Shown: positions 8,587 to 17,700, numbered from the stretch's first letter. The stretch: DNA of 37,018 nucleotides from Ramlibacter sp. (GCA_028291885.1 JAQGNJ010000079.1:1-37018); one strand, 5' to 3'. Translations and numbers: made by a program. The notes: generated by a model not told the origin, from the letters alone.

Positions 8587-10497
8587 ATGACCCAAAAACA
8601 AACCCTCTCCTTCCAGGCCGAAGTCGCGCAACTGCTGCATCTCGTCACCCATTCGCTCTACTCGAACAAGGAAATCTTCCTGCGCGAGCTGATCTCCAAT
8701 GCCTCGGACGCGTGCGACAAGCTGCGCTTCGAAGCCCTGAACCAGGCCGCTCTTTACGAAGACGCGCCCAATCTCGAAGTCAGGGTGAGCTTCGACAAGG
8801 AAGCGCGGACGCTGACCATCGCGGACAACGGCATCGGCCTGTCGGCGCAGGAGGCGATCGACAACCTCGGCACGATCGCCAAGAGCGGCACGCGCGAATT
8901 CATGGGCCGCCTGTCCGGCGACCAGAAGGCCGACGCCCAGCTGATCGGGCAGTTCGGCGTCGGCTTTTATTCCGGCTTCATCGTGGCCGACAAGATCAGC
9001 GTGGAGTCGCGCCGGGCCGGGCTGCCACCGGAGCAGGGCGTGCGCTGGACCAGTGGCGGCGCCGGCGATTTCGAGGTGGAGGAAGTCACCCGGCCCCAGC
9101 GCGGCACCCGCGTGACGCTGCACCTGCGCGAGGATGCCGGGGAGTACCTGAACACATGGAAGCTCAAGAGCGTCATCTCCAAGTACTCCGACCATATTTC
9201 GCTGCCCATCCTCATGCGCAAGGAGGAATGGAAGGAGGGGGAGGACAACAAGGGCGGCGAGATGGTGCTCGCCGACGAATGGGAAACCGTCAACCAGGCC
9301 AGTGCGCTGTGGAGCCGCGCCAAGAAGGACATCAGCCTCGAGCAGTACCAGGAGTTCTACAAGCAGATCAGCCATGACACCGAGCCGCCGCTGACCTGGT
9401 CGCACAACCGGGTCGAGGGCTCGACCGAATACACCCAGCTGCTGTACATCCCTTCGCACGCGCCGTTCGACCTGTGGAACCGGGACAAGGCCGCGGGCGT
9501 GAAGCTGTACGTCAAGCGCGTGTTCATCATGGACGACGCCGAAGCGCTGTTGCCGGTCTACCTGCGCTTCGTCAAGGGCGTGATCGACTCGGCCGACCTG
9601 CCGCTGAACGTCAGCCGCGAGTTGCTGCAGGAGAGCAGGGACGTGCGGGCGATCCGCGAAGGTTCGACCAAGCGCGTGCTGGCGATGCTGGAGGACCTGG
9701 CGAAGCTCGAGAAGGACGATGCGGCCTCCGGGGAGGACAAGGGCAAGTACGCGATGTTCTATTCCGAATTCGGCCCCGTGCTCAAGGAAGGCCTGGGCGA
9801 GGACTTCGGCAATCACGAGCGGCTCGCCAAGCTCCTGCGCTTTGCCTCGACCGCCTCGGACGCGACCAGCGTCTCGCTGGCCGACTACAAGGCGCGGATG
9901 AAGGAAGGCCAGGACGCGATCTACTACATCACGGCCGACTCGCTGCTCGCCGCCAAGAACAGCCCGCAACTGGAAGTCTTCCGCAAGAAGGGCATCGAGG
10001 TGCTGCTGATGACGGACCGCGTCGACGAGTGGGCGCTGAACTACCTGCAGGACTTCGACGGCACGCCGATGCAGTCGGTCGCCCGCGGTGCGGTCGACCT
10101 GGGCAAGCTCCAGGACGAATCGGAGAAGAAGGCGGCCGAAGAAGCGGCCGAGGCGTTCAAGCCGGTTCTCGAAAAACTCAAGCAGGCGCTCAAGGACAAG
10201 GCCGAAGACGTGCGCGTGACCACGCGGCTGGTGGATTCGCCCGCCTGCCTGGTCGTGCAGGACGCGGGAATGAGCATGCAGCTGGCGAGGATGCTCAAGC
10301 AGGCCGGGCAGAAGGTGCCGCAGGTCAAGCCGGTGCTCGAGGTGAATGCCGACCACGCGCTGGTGAAGAAGCTGGAAGGCTCCGACCGCTTCGACGATCT
10401 GGCCCACATCCTGTTCGACCAGGCGCTGCTGGCCGAGGGCGGCCTGCCCGAAGATCCGGCGGCCTACGTGCGCCGCGTCAACTCGCTGCTGGCGTAA
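8587..10497 (+). CDS. htpG: Molecular chaperone HtpG (Hsp90)
   Basis: [86 protein letters not shown]. Confidence 0.98.
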   Translation: MTQKQTLSFQAEVAQLLHLVTHSLYSNKEIFLRELISNASDACDKLRFEALNQAALYEDAPNLEVRVSFDKEARTLTIADNGIGLSAQEAIDNLGTIAKSGTREFMGRLSGDQKADAQLIGQFGVGFYSGFIVADKISVESRRAGLPPEQGVRWTSGGAGDFEVEEVTRPQRGTRVTLHLREDAGEYLNTWKLKSVISKYSDHISLPILMRKEEWKEGEDNKGGEMVLADEWETVNQASALWSRAKKDISLEQYQEFYKQISHDTEPPLTWSHNRVEGSTEYTQLLYIPSHAPFDLWNRDKAAGVKLYVKRVFIMDDAEALLPVYLRFVKGVIDSADLPLNVSRELLQESRDVRAIREGSTKRVLAMLEDLAKLEKDDAASGEDKGKYAMFYSEFGPVLKEGLGEDFGNHERLAKLLRFASTASDATSVSLADYKARMKEGQDAIYYITADSLLAAKNSPQLEVFRKKGIEVLLMTDRVDEWALNYLQDFDGTPMQSVARGAVDLGKLQDESEKKAAEEAAEAFKPVLEKLKQALKDKAEDVRVTTRLVDSPACLVVQDAGMSMQLARMLKQAGQKVPQVKPVLEVNADHALVKKLEGSDRFDDLAHILFDQALLAEGGLPEDPAAYVRRVNSLLA

Positions 10498-10500
10498 GGA

Positions 10501-12507
10501 TCAGCGATCACGCTGCAGCGCGAAGTCGGTCGTGGTGGTGGAGCGGACCAGCACATGCGCGGCCACCGCGTCGCGCTGGACCGGATTCCACGGCAAGGGA
10601 ACGTTGTCGGGCTGGAGCTGGACCCGATGCTCACCGGCGACGACCCAGGGGAATTCGTAGCGGCCCTGGGCGTCCGTCCGGGTGACGTAGCGACCGTCCA
10701 GGACCATGGTGACATTGGGAACCCCGGCTTCGGACGCCTCGCGGCGGCCGTTGTTGTCGGCGTCGAGATAGACCACGCCCGCGATGCCGCCGGCGCCCAT
10801 CCCTGGAGCACCGCCTAGCGGTGCAACCGACGAGCCCGCCCGGTCTTCATAACGCAGGGTGAGCTGGAATCGCCGCGCCGAGATCACCGGCGTCACCGAC
10901 GTGGCGGCCTGCGTCAGGGTGGAAATCAGCGCGAACGCCTCCGGATCTTCTCCCCTGACGCTGGTGAACTGGGCCAGCACACTCCAGCGCGGGTCGATAG
11001 CCCAGGCCACGCCGAGCGTGCCGCTGATCTGGCGCGCGCCGCCGCCCTGCGAGCCGCGCAGGTTGGCGTCGACCGAGACCCTCGACCATGGGCGGGTGCT
11101 GCCGATCACGCCCCAGCTGAAGGCCCGCGTGTCGCGCTCCGGCAGGTGGACCCGCTCGAGCGCCGCCGAGAGCGACAGCGCGCTGTCGGCCGCCAGCAGG
11201 AAGCTGTGGTCGATGCCCAGCCGCATCGAGCGACGCGTGCCGGCACGCAGCACGTCGGCCAGCCACTGCGTCTGGCCGAGATCGGACGCATGTTCCCATC
11301 CGAGCTGGGCCGATACGCCGTTGGCGCCGGCCTGACGCACCGACAGCGCCGCCAGCGCGGTGTTGCGCGTGTCCATGCGGTAGCGGCCGGACACGTTGCC
11401 GAACACGCTGGGGCCGCTCGTGCCGCTCACGCTGTCGGTCCATTCCGTCGAGGTGGTGAGCTGCCAGCGCCGGGTGGACACGTCGCCGCGCCAATAGATG
11501 CCGCGGATGTCCGAAATCGCGCCGTAAGTGCCCCAGCGCAGGTTCGGCTCCAGCTGGAACACTCCAGCCGCCTGCCTCAGCCACTGGCTGCGCCACTGCG
11601 CGTCCACCCAGACGCCCTTGCCGCTCTCGTGACCCAAGCCCGCGGCGGCCGGGTCGCGCGTTGCGCTGCTCGTCATCGCGTTCACCTGCAGCTGCAGCCC
11701 ACCCTCGCGCTGCCAGACAGGCAGGCCGCCCGCGGCAACCTGATCGGCCCAGGGCGCCACGCCTTCCCAGCGCCATGCGGACCACAGCCCGCGAACGCCC
11801 TGGTCGGCAGCCGGGTTGCTGCTGTCGGCGATCCCGCTGGCATCGAACAACTGGAACGCGAGGGAGGAACTCGACGCCGGCCCCGGCAAGGCTTGCTGGC
11901 CGCCGGCAAAGGCGAGCCGGCCCCGGCCAGGGTTGAAGCCGTTGACGCCCAGGCCGGAATAGAGGCCGGGGCGGCCCAGGGAGGCGTTGAGCGTCGTCTG
12001 TTCGCCGAGCAGGTATTCCGCCGTGACTCCCTCGAGCGGCGACGAAGGCAGTGCAATGCGGCCGAAACCGCGGGCCATCGGGACTTGCAGGCTGACCAGG
12101 GCGCCCACGCTGTGGTTGGCCATCCAGCCGCCGTCCAGCGGAAAGGCGCGCTGGTCGAAGCGCCACAGGGGCGCTGCGTCGTCGCCTCCCTGCCGCGACG
12201 CTGCGTCCTGCTGTTCGGTGCGGCTGACGGCTGCGCTCAGCGAAAGCGCGCCATAGCCGGGTGTGTCGAGGAAGCCGGAAAAGGAGATGCCTTTCGAGGT
12301 GCTGCGTTGCAAACCGCTGTCCCTGGCCAGGTCGTATTCCACCCGCCAGCCGCGGGGCCAGCCGCTGCTGCGGGGGAGTTCGAGCGTCATCGCCAGCGAT
12401 GGCTGGTTTCCTTCCTCCAGGACTTTGTCGACGTAGGGCTCGGCCGCGGCCGGCAGGGCGAGCGCCAGGAGAGAAGCGCCCAGCCCTTTCCGGACGCTGG
12501 GGCTCAT
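10501..12507 (-). CDS. Atypical usher-like outer membrane protein with C-terminal SdrD-B/carboxypeptidase-regulatory-like domain (668 aa)
   Basis: Signal peptide, alternating beta-rich sequence, C-terminal GIAGVVYLDADNNGRREASEAGVPNVTMVLDGRYVTRTDAQGRYEFPWVVAGEHRVQLQ; ATGA overlap with the chaperone gene. Confidence 0.7.
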   Translation of the reverse strand: MSPSVRKGLGASLLALALPAAAEPYVDKVLEEGNQPSLAMTLELPRSSGWPRGWRVEYDLARDSGLQRSTSKGISFSGFLDTPGYGALSLSAAVSRTEQQDAASRQGGDDAAPLWRFDQRAFPLDGGWMANHSVGALVSLQVPMARGFGRIALPSSPLEGVTAEYLLGEQTTLNASLGRPGLYSGLGVNGFNPGRGRLAFAGGQQALPGPASSSSLAFQLFDASGIADSSNPAADQGVRGLWSAWRWEGVAPWADQVAAGGLPVWQREGGLQLQVNAMTSSATRDPAAAGLGHESGKGVWVDAQWRSQWLRQAAGVFQLEPNLRWGTYGAISDIRGIYWRGDVSTRRWQLTTSTEWTDSVSGTSGPSVFGNVSGRYRMDTRNTALAALSVRQAGANGVSAQLGWEHASDLGQTQWLADVLRAGTRRSMRLGIDHSFLLAADSALSLSAALERVHLPERDTRAFSWGVIGSTRPWSRVSVDANLRGSQGGGARQISGTLGVAWAIDPRWSVLAQFTSVRGEDPEAFALISTLTQAATSVTPVISARRFQLTLRYEDRAGSSVAPLGGAPGMGAGGIAGVVYLDADNNGRREASEAGVPNVTMVLDGRYVTRTDAQGRYEFPWVVAGEHRVQLQPDNVPLPWNPVQRDAVAAHVLVRSTTTTDFALQRDR

Positions 12508-13310
12508 TTGCTGAAGCGGCGGTCCAGCTCCGTGCTGCGCCCTTTGCCCCATTCGAGTTTGCCCTTGACCGTGATCGGGAACGCGGCCTGGACCACGGTG
12601 TTCGGGTCGCCCTGCCGGGTCAGCTTCAGGGCGATGCTGCGTGTTTCGCCCGGCAGGATCGGCGTGTTCGCCGCGCTGACGTCGAGCGGCTGGCCCTGGG
12701 CGTCGGTGCCGGTCAGGAAGCCGTCGAGGCGGCCGTGGGCGGTTCCGGAATTGCGGACATCGATCACCGCGACGGGCGAGCCGTTGCGCACTTCCACCCG
12801 CCCGTCCTGCACGCTCAGTTCGGGCGCCACGTCGCCGACGCGGACGTAAACGATCACGCCGACCCGGGCGCCCAAGGGCACGGATTGCGTTGCGCCGGCA
12901 AAGCTGGACTCCTTGCCCTCCAGCATGATCGCGAACCTGCATTCGACCGGCGCCTGGCCCGCCGGCGGCGCGACTTCGAATCGAAAGCGATAGGGCTGGC
13001 GCGGGGGAACCGTCAGTTCCCGGCGCTCGATCGCCACCCAGGGCCTGCAGCTTCCAGCGCGCAGCTCGTCCTCCAGAACCACCGTGTCGTCGCTGCGGAA
13101 GGTCCAGTCGGCGGTGCGGATCAGCAGTGTGCCCGGTGTTGTCGACGCGTTGGTGATCTCGATGGTCTGGCGCACCCGCTCGCCGGGTTTTGCCGTCAGC
13201 TCGAAGCGGGGCGGGGAGATGGCGAAGGAGAAGTCCGCATGGACGCAGGTCGCGGCGCAGGCAAGCGCGGCGATCGAAACGGCCTGGCCGACGGACAACG
13301 GGAGATTCAT
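12504..13310 (-). CDS. PapD-like periplasmic chaperone (about 268 aa)
   Basis: DFSFAISPPRFELTAKPGERVRQTIEITNASTTPGTLLIRTADWTF...; Ig-like chaperone pattern; ATG at 13310, alternative TTG at 13316. Confidence 0.7.
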   Translation of the reverse strand: MNLPLSVGQAVSIAALACAATCVHADFSFAISPPRFELTAKPGERVRQTIEITNASTTPGTLLIRTADWTFRSDDTVVLEDELRAGSCRPWVAIERRELTVPPRQPYRFRFEVAPPAGQAPVECRFAIMLEGKESSFAGATQSVPLGARVGVIVYVRVGDVAPELSVQDGRVEVRNGSPVAVIDVRNSGTAHGRLDGFLTGTDAQGQPLDVSAANTPILPGETRSIALKLTRQGDPNTVVQAAFPITVKGKLEWGKGRSTELDRRFSK

Positions 13311-13312
13311 GC

Positions 13313-13795
13313 TCAAGGCGAAACCTCGATCTCGAAATAGAAATTCAACGTCTGCATCTGCGTCAGCCGCTCACCGTCGGTCTCCAGCGTCAGCAACAGC
13401 GATTCGACCAGCGTCGCGGGCGACGCCGGTCCCTGGTAAACCAAGGCGCGCTCGCCGCTGTAGAGGGTGCCCGGCAGCAGCCTGCCCTGGGTGGTCCAGC
13501 GGGCACGGACCCGCTCGCCGGTGACCGGTGCGAGCACCATGTAAATGCGCGACGACTGGTTGATCCAGGGCGCCAGGTTCAGCCTGACATCGACGCGCAG
13601 TGTCGCTTCGACGGTGTTCTCGCGCACGCGTCCCGGCGCCACGTTGCGCCACTTCATGTTGACCACGGGTTCGCTGACCACGGTTCCGGTCTCGTCGATG
13701 CGGGACGACGTCGCCTGCGCCGCCGTGGCCAAGCCCCACAGGACAGCGCAAACGAGCGCCGCGCGAAACCGGGTGGTCTGCTTGCCGGGCGCCAT
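13313..13795 (-). CDS. Secreted protein of the second fibre operon (160 aa), possible minor subunit
   Basis: Signal peptide (FRAALVCAVLWGLATAAQA), beta-rich mature part ending LNFYFEIEVSP; 2-bp gap to the upstream gene's stop (13798). Confidence 0.6.
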   Translation of the reverse strand: MAPGKQTTRFRAALVCAVLWGLATAAQATSSRIDETGTVVSEPVVNMKWRNVAPGRVRENTVEATLRVDVRLNLAPWINQSSRIYMVLAPVTGERVRARWTTQGRLLPGTLYSGERALVYQGPASPATLVESLLLTLETDGERLTQMQTLNFYFEIEVSP

Positions 13796-13797
13796 CG

Positions 13798-14436
13798 TCA
13801 CGGCGCCGTCAGTGTGTAGGTTGCCCGGCCGTTGAAGGTGCCGGCGGCGTAACCCCTGGCATTGCTGAAGCTGAATGTCAGGCAGCTCTCGAACCAGCGG
13901 TTTGCCGGGATGCTGAGCAGCGGCTGGGCGGGCACTCCGGCAAACTGGCCGGCGGGAATGGTGGCAGTGGTGTCGCCATTGCCGCCGCTCGCCCACGTGA
14001 TGGCGGAAAAGGGGATCTGGTCCGCCGCCGCATTCAGCAGGTTGGCCGGGGTCGTGACGGTCAGCGACGCGGTGCCGGTCGAGCCCGGGATCCGATAGAA
14101 GCCACCGACATAGACCTGGCCAGGGGGTGAGCAGAAGGCATAGCCGTCGTAAGGGCTGTTTGCAACGGTGCTGTTGCTGGTCATCGGCAGGCTTCCGGTG
14201 CCCAGGGCCGCGGCCGGAACTGTCACGCTGACGCTGTTGATCGTGGCGTTGTCGCTGGGCGTGCCCCCGTTGGTGAAGCTACCGCGGCTCATGGTGCCGG
14301 CCCCGACCTGGAGATAGATCGTACGGTTTCCCGGAGTGATGGCGACCAGGTAGGCATTCGCCGCCGGCAGCCACGAGACCCAGGCGGCCAACAGCCAGGC
14401 CAGCTGTCTCAGCTTCGGGAAAGGGGCTGTGTTCAA
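13798..14436 (-). CDS. Secreted structural subunit paralogue of the 14511-15143 product (212 aa)
   Basis: Shares [IF]xLQVG[AT]GT, SVTVPAA[AS]LG, PFSxI / PWSEI and C-terminal YAAG-[TS]-[FY]...RxxYTxTxP with the upstream protein. Confidence 0.7.
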   Translation of the reverse strand: MNTAPFPKLRQLAWLLAAWVSWLPAANAYLVAITPGNRTIYLQVGAGTMSRGSFTNGGTPSDNATINSVSVTVPAAALGTGSLPMTSNSTVANSPYDGYAFCSPPGQVYVGGFYRIPGSTGTASLTVTTPANLLNAAADQIPFSAITWASGGNGDTTATIPAGQFAGVPAQPLLSIPANRWFESCLTFSFSNARGYAAGTFNGRATYTLTAP

Positions 14437-14476
14437 CGCGACGTCCTGCCAGTGACGATGAGCTTACCCGACAATG

Positions 14477-14506
14477 GGGACAGCCAGAAGCTGTCTTCTC
14501 TGTCCC
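14477..14506 (-). other. Intra-operon stem-loop just downstream of the first subunit gene
   Basis: GGGACAG-cc-AGAAG-ctgt-CTTCT-CTGTCCC: 12 paired positions with a 2-nt bulge, 4 nt past the 14511 stop. Confidence 0.65.
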
Positions 14507-14510
14507 TGGC

Positions 14511-15143
14511 TCAGGGCATCGTCGCGGTGTAAACGAGGCGGCCGTTCGTGCCGCCCGTCGCGCCGTAGCTTCCGGCAGCGTAGGCCACGGTGTTGTCGTA
14601 CTTGAAGGTCCAGATGCCTTCCTCGCGAACGACCTTGTTGGTGGCCGTGATCGTCGTTGCGGCGCCGACGCCGGCTGCTGTCGGGATGGCCGGGTGCGCG
14701 ATCACGGCCGCCGTATAGCCGGAGGTAGCAACAGTCGGGGCGGTCGGCGTCACGAGGATCTCCGACCAGGGGATGGTGTCGGTGCCGCTGGTCAGCGCGC
14801 CCGGGCTGGTTGCCGTCAGGCCGATGTTGCCGTTGTTGCCGAACACACGCACGCGGACTGCGCCGGCCGTCAGGTCACCGCCGGTGCCGGCGATGTCGGT
14901 GCCGTCACCCAGGCTGGCGGCCGGAACGGTGAAGGTCAGGCTGTCGATCGTGCCGAGGTCGGTCAGGTTGGTGCCGGTGCCGACCTGCAGGAACAGGACG
15001 CGCGGGATGACGACGGTAAAGTCGAGGCGGGCCGTCGCCGTGGAGTTCGGGCCGGCGGCCGTGTTCACGTCGGATTCGGCCAGAGCGGTCAGGGGTGTCG
15101 CCAGAACTGCGACGACGGCTGCAACCAGGGAGAGCTTTTTCAT
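14511..15143 (-). CDS. Secreted structural subunit, putative major fibre subunit (210 aa)
   Basis: MKKLSLVAAVVAVLATPLTALAESDVNTAAG signal peptide; promoter-proximal; C-terminal YAAGSYGATGGTNGRLVYTATMP. Confidence 0.75.
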   Translation of the reverse strand: MKKLSLVAAVVAVLATPLTALAESDVNTAAGPNSTATARLDFTVVIPRVLFLQVGTGTNLTDLGTIDSLTFTVPAASLGDGTDIAGTGGDLTAGAVRVRVFGNNGNIGLTATSPGALTSGTDTIPWSEILVTPTAPTVATSGYTAAVIAHPAIPTAAGVGAATTITATNKVVREEGIWTFKYDNTVAYAAGSYGATGGTNGRLVYTATMP

Positions 15144-15183
15144 GACAGTTCCTTCAACAAAGTGATTGGGGTTTCAACGCACT

Positions 15184-15315
15184 ACGGAGTTGAATGTAAC
15201 CACTTGTGCTGCTTGTTTCAAGTTGTTTCAAGCGCGGAACGTTAGGAATCAGGCACTTGCAAGCTAAAACTCAAACCAGCGTGCAAAACTTCACGAGTTG
15301 GTAACGAAAAGTTAC
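15184..15315 (-). promoter_or_regulatory. Candidate regulatory region of the second fibre operon
   Basis: ACGGAGT (15184-15190), TGTAACCACTTGTG (15195-15208), tandem TTGTTTCAAG x2 (15213-15232), GTAAC-gaaaa-GTTAC (15301-15315). Confidence 0.45.
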
Positions 15316-15383
15316 AACAAATCGGCTCGCCGGCTTGGGCGGGCCCGCGGCGAGGTTGTTGCTGCCGGGGCTCGCCGAGGTAG

Positions 15384-16085
15384 CTATTCGGCCTCGAAGC
15401 CGCCGGACCGCCGGATCGGCTTTGCGTCATCCCCCGTGAGCAGCCGGACCAATGCCGTCGCCGCGGTGCGGTCTGCAGCACGGGCGCAGACCGCTGCGGC
15501 ATAGACCGTGGCCAGCTCGAATTCCTTTGGCAGCGCAGCAACGAGCCGGACCCCGGGGGTGTAGAGGATCTCGGTGACCTGGGTGCAGCCGACGAGGTCC
15601 TCGGCCGCTGCCTGCGTCATTTCGCGCATCGCCGTCGCGCCATTGGGGAACGGCCGGAGCTTTGCGGCGAGTTCCTCGTCCAGGCCCAGGGATTTCAGCA
15701 CCTTCATGAAGTGGATCCCGGCAGTCGCCTTGACCGGGTCCGGGAAATAGATGCCGCGAGCCTGCCGGAGCAAGGTGGACAAGGCCGCCGCCGTGTCCAC
15801 CGCCGGCATCGCCCGACCGGATTTGACCGCGATCCCGGTGCGCACCACGCCCAAGGGAAGCGCGCTGCCGGCGACGACGTGGCCTTGCCGCTCCAGCTGC
15901 GCGATCAGCGCCTCGGTAAGGATCACCACGTCGCACGGTGCGCCCGACAGCAGTTTGTCCTTCATCAGGCCGACGGCGCCGAACGTCCCCTGGATGGACA
16001 AGCCACTCTCCTGCTGGAAGCGGTCCTGCAACCGGCCCACCAGGCCCTGCGCAGCCCCGGCGCTGATCAAGTCCAGCTGCTTCAT
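15384..16085 (-). CDS. ModA-like substrate-binding domain protein
   Basis: MKQLDLISAGAAQGLVGRLQDRFQQESGLSIQGTFGAVGLMKDKLLSGAPCDVVILTEALIAQLERQGHVV; ATGA overlap with the upstream gene. Confidence 0.85.
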   Translation of the reverse strand: MKQLDLISAGAAQGLVGRLQDRFQQESGLSIQGTFGAVGLMKDKLLSGAPCDVVILTEALIAQLERQGHVVAGSALPLGVVRTGIAVKSGRAMPAVDTAAALSTLLRQARGIYFPDPVKATAGIHFMKVLKSLGLDEELAAKLRPFPNGATAMREMTQAAAEDLVGCTQVTEILYTPGVRLVAALPKEFELATVYAAAVCARAADRTAATALVRLLTGDDAKPIRRSGGFEAE

Positions 16086-16729
16086 CACTCCGCCTTGATG
16101 TGGGCGGTCCTGATCACCTTGGCCCATTTGGCGATGTCGTCCTGGACGTATCTGTCGAAGACCTCGGGCGTCATCACCAGCGGGGTCGCGCCCTGCCTGC
16201 CCCACTGCTGGCGCACTTCGGCGTTCCCGCCGATCTTGGAGACCGCTTCGTTGAGGCGGTCGACCACGGCCTTGGGTGTGCCCTTCGGCGCCATCAGCCC
16301 AAGCCAGATCGTGGCCTCGTAGTTGGGGACGCCCGATTCGTGCACCGTCGGAACATCCGGCAGCACGTCGGAGCGCTGCCGCCCGGTGGTGGCGATGGCT
16401 TTGACCTTGCCGGCCTTGATCTGTTCGACCATGGTCGTGACGGCATCGAACATCATGTCCACCTGGCCGCCGATGACGTCGGTGCGGGCGCCGGAGCTGC
16501 CCTTGTACGGGATGTGGACCAGGTAGACGTCGGCCATGCTCTTGAACAATTCGCCGGCCATGTGGTAGAAGCGGGCGTAGTTGTCCGCCGGACCGCCGGT
16601 CGCGAACGGCACGATGATCTTCACCGGCCGGCTCGGGTAGGCCTGGCCGAAGGCGGGAGCGGCGAGCAGCGAGCCGGCCAGTCCCAGCGCCAGCAGCAGG
16701 GAACGGCGGTGGCTCGCTTGCGGCGCCAT
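16085..16729 (-). CDS. Bug-family (TctC-like) tripartite tricarboxylate transporter substrate-binding protein with internal deletion (214 aa)
   Basis: YPSRPVKIIVPFATGGPADNYARF joined directly to YHMAGELFKSMADVYLVHIPYKGSSGARTDVIGGQ; lacks the middle segment present in the adjacent 322-aa Bug protein. Confidence 0.85.
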   Translation of the reverse strand: MAPQASHRRSLLLALGLAGSLLAAPAFGQAYPSRPVKIIVPFATGGPADNYARFYHMAGELFKSMADVYLVHIPYKGSSGARTDVIGGQVDMMFDAVTTMVEQIKAGKVKAIATTGRQRSDVLPDVPTVHESGVPNYEATIWLGLMAPKGTPKAVVDRLNEAVSKIGGNAEVRQQWGRQGATPLVMTPEVFDRYVQDDIAKWAKVIRTAHIKAE

Positions 16730-16731
16730 GG

Positions 16732-17700
16732 CTATTCCACCTTGCCGATCTTCTTGACCACCTCGGACATGCGCCTGGCGTCGGCCTGCACGTACTTCTC
16801 GAACTCCGGCGTGTCCTGGTAGAGGATGGGGCTGCCCGCGTTCAGGATCACCTCCTTGACCTTAGCGTCCATCGCCGCCGCCCGCGCCGCCGCACGCAGG
16901 CGCTGCGCCACCGGCTCCGGGGTCGCAGCCGGGATGAACAGGCCCGACCACTGCGCGTATTCGGCGTTGTAGCCGGCGGCCTTGAGCGACGGCACGTCCG
17001 GCAAGGCGTCGAGCTTGCCGTTGCCCCAGTGCGCCAGGACCCGCAGCTTTCCGGCCTTGACGTGCTGCAGCACCGTGGCGGGACCGGAGGAGACCGCGTC
17101 GATCTGCCCGCCCAGCAAGGCGACGACCGCCGGGCCGGCGCCGGTGAAAGGAACATGCGTGAGCTTGATGCCGGCGTCCTGCGACAGGATCTCCATCGGG
17201 ACGTGCATGGTTCCGTAGTTGCCCGAGGAGCCGTAGTTGATCGCGCCGGGACGCTTCTTCGCGTCCTCGACGAAGTCCTTCACCGTTTTCCAAGGCGCAT
17301 CGGCTCGCACCGCGAGCACGGTGGGGTCGGCGGTGAAGCGGGCGATGGGCCGCAGCGAGTTCGGCGCGAACATCTGGGCGCGACCCAGCACCACGTCCGC
17401 CTCGGGAATGACCGTCAGCGAGGACAGCGACAGCAACACGGAATAGCCGTCGGCCGGCGCCTTGCTGACCAGCGCCATGCCGATGCCGCCACCGGCGCCG
17501 CCCCTGTTTTCGATGACGACCGGCTGGCCCAGGTCGCGCGACATGGCTTCGGCCACCGGGCGCGCCACGATGTCGGCGAGCCCGCCCGGCGGGAACGGAA
17601 CGACCATGGTGATCGGCTTGGCGGGCCAGGCAGCCTGGGCGGCGGCAAGGCCGGCGGCGGCCAGAAGAAGGGCGGCGACGACTACGGAACGACGGTGCAT
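16732..17700 (-). CDS. Bug-family (TctC-like) substrate-binding protein, full length (322 aa)
   Basis: AWPAKPITMVVPFPPGGLADIVARP...VIENRGGAGGGIGMALVSKAPADGY...THVPFTGAGPAVVALLGGQIDAV. Confidence 0.95.
   Translation of the reverse strand: MHRRSVVVAALLLAAAGLAAAQAAWPAKPITMVVPFPPGGLADIVARPVAEAMSRDLGQPVVIENRGGAGGGIGMALVSKAPADGYSVLLSLSSLTVIPEADVVLGRAQMFAPNSLRPIARFTADPTVLAVRADAPWKTVKDFVEDAKKRPGAINYGSSGNYGTMHVPMEILSQDAGIKLTHVPFTGAGPAVVALLGGQIDAVSSGPATVLQHVKAGKLRVLAHWGNGKLDALPDVPSLKAAGYNAEYAQWSGLFIPAATPEPVAQRLRAAARAAAMDAKVKEVILNAGSPILYQDTPEFEKYVQADARRMSEVVKKIGKVE

Noticed and set aside
8563-10407. 614-aa minus-strand ORF opposite htpG
   Set aside because: Antisense shadow ORF of a clearly identified gene in high-GC DNA
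11146-12849. 567-aa plus-strand ORF opposite the second usher-like gene
   Set aside because: Shadow ORF spanning two translationally coupled minus-strand genes
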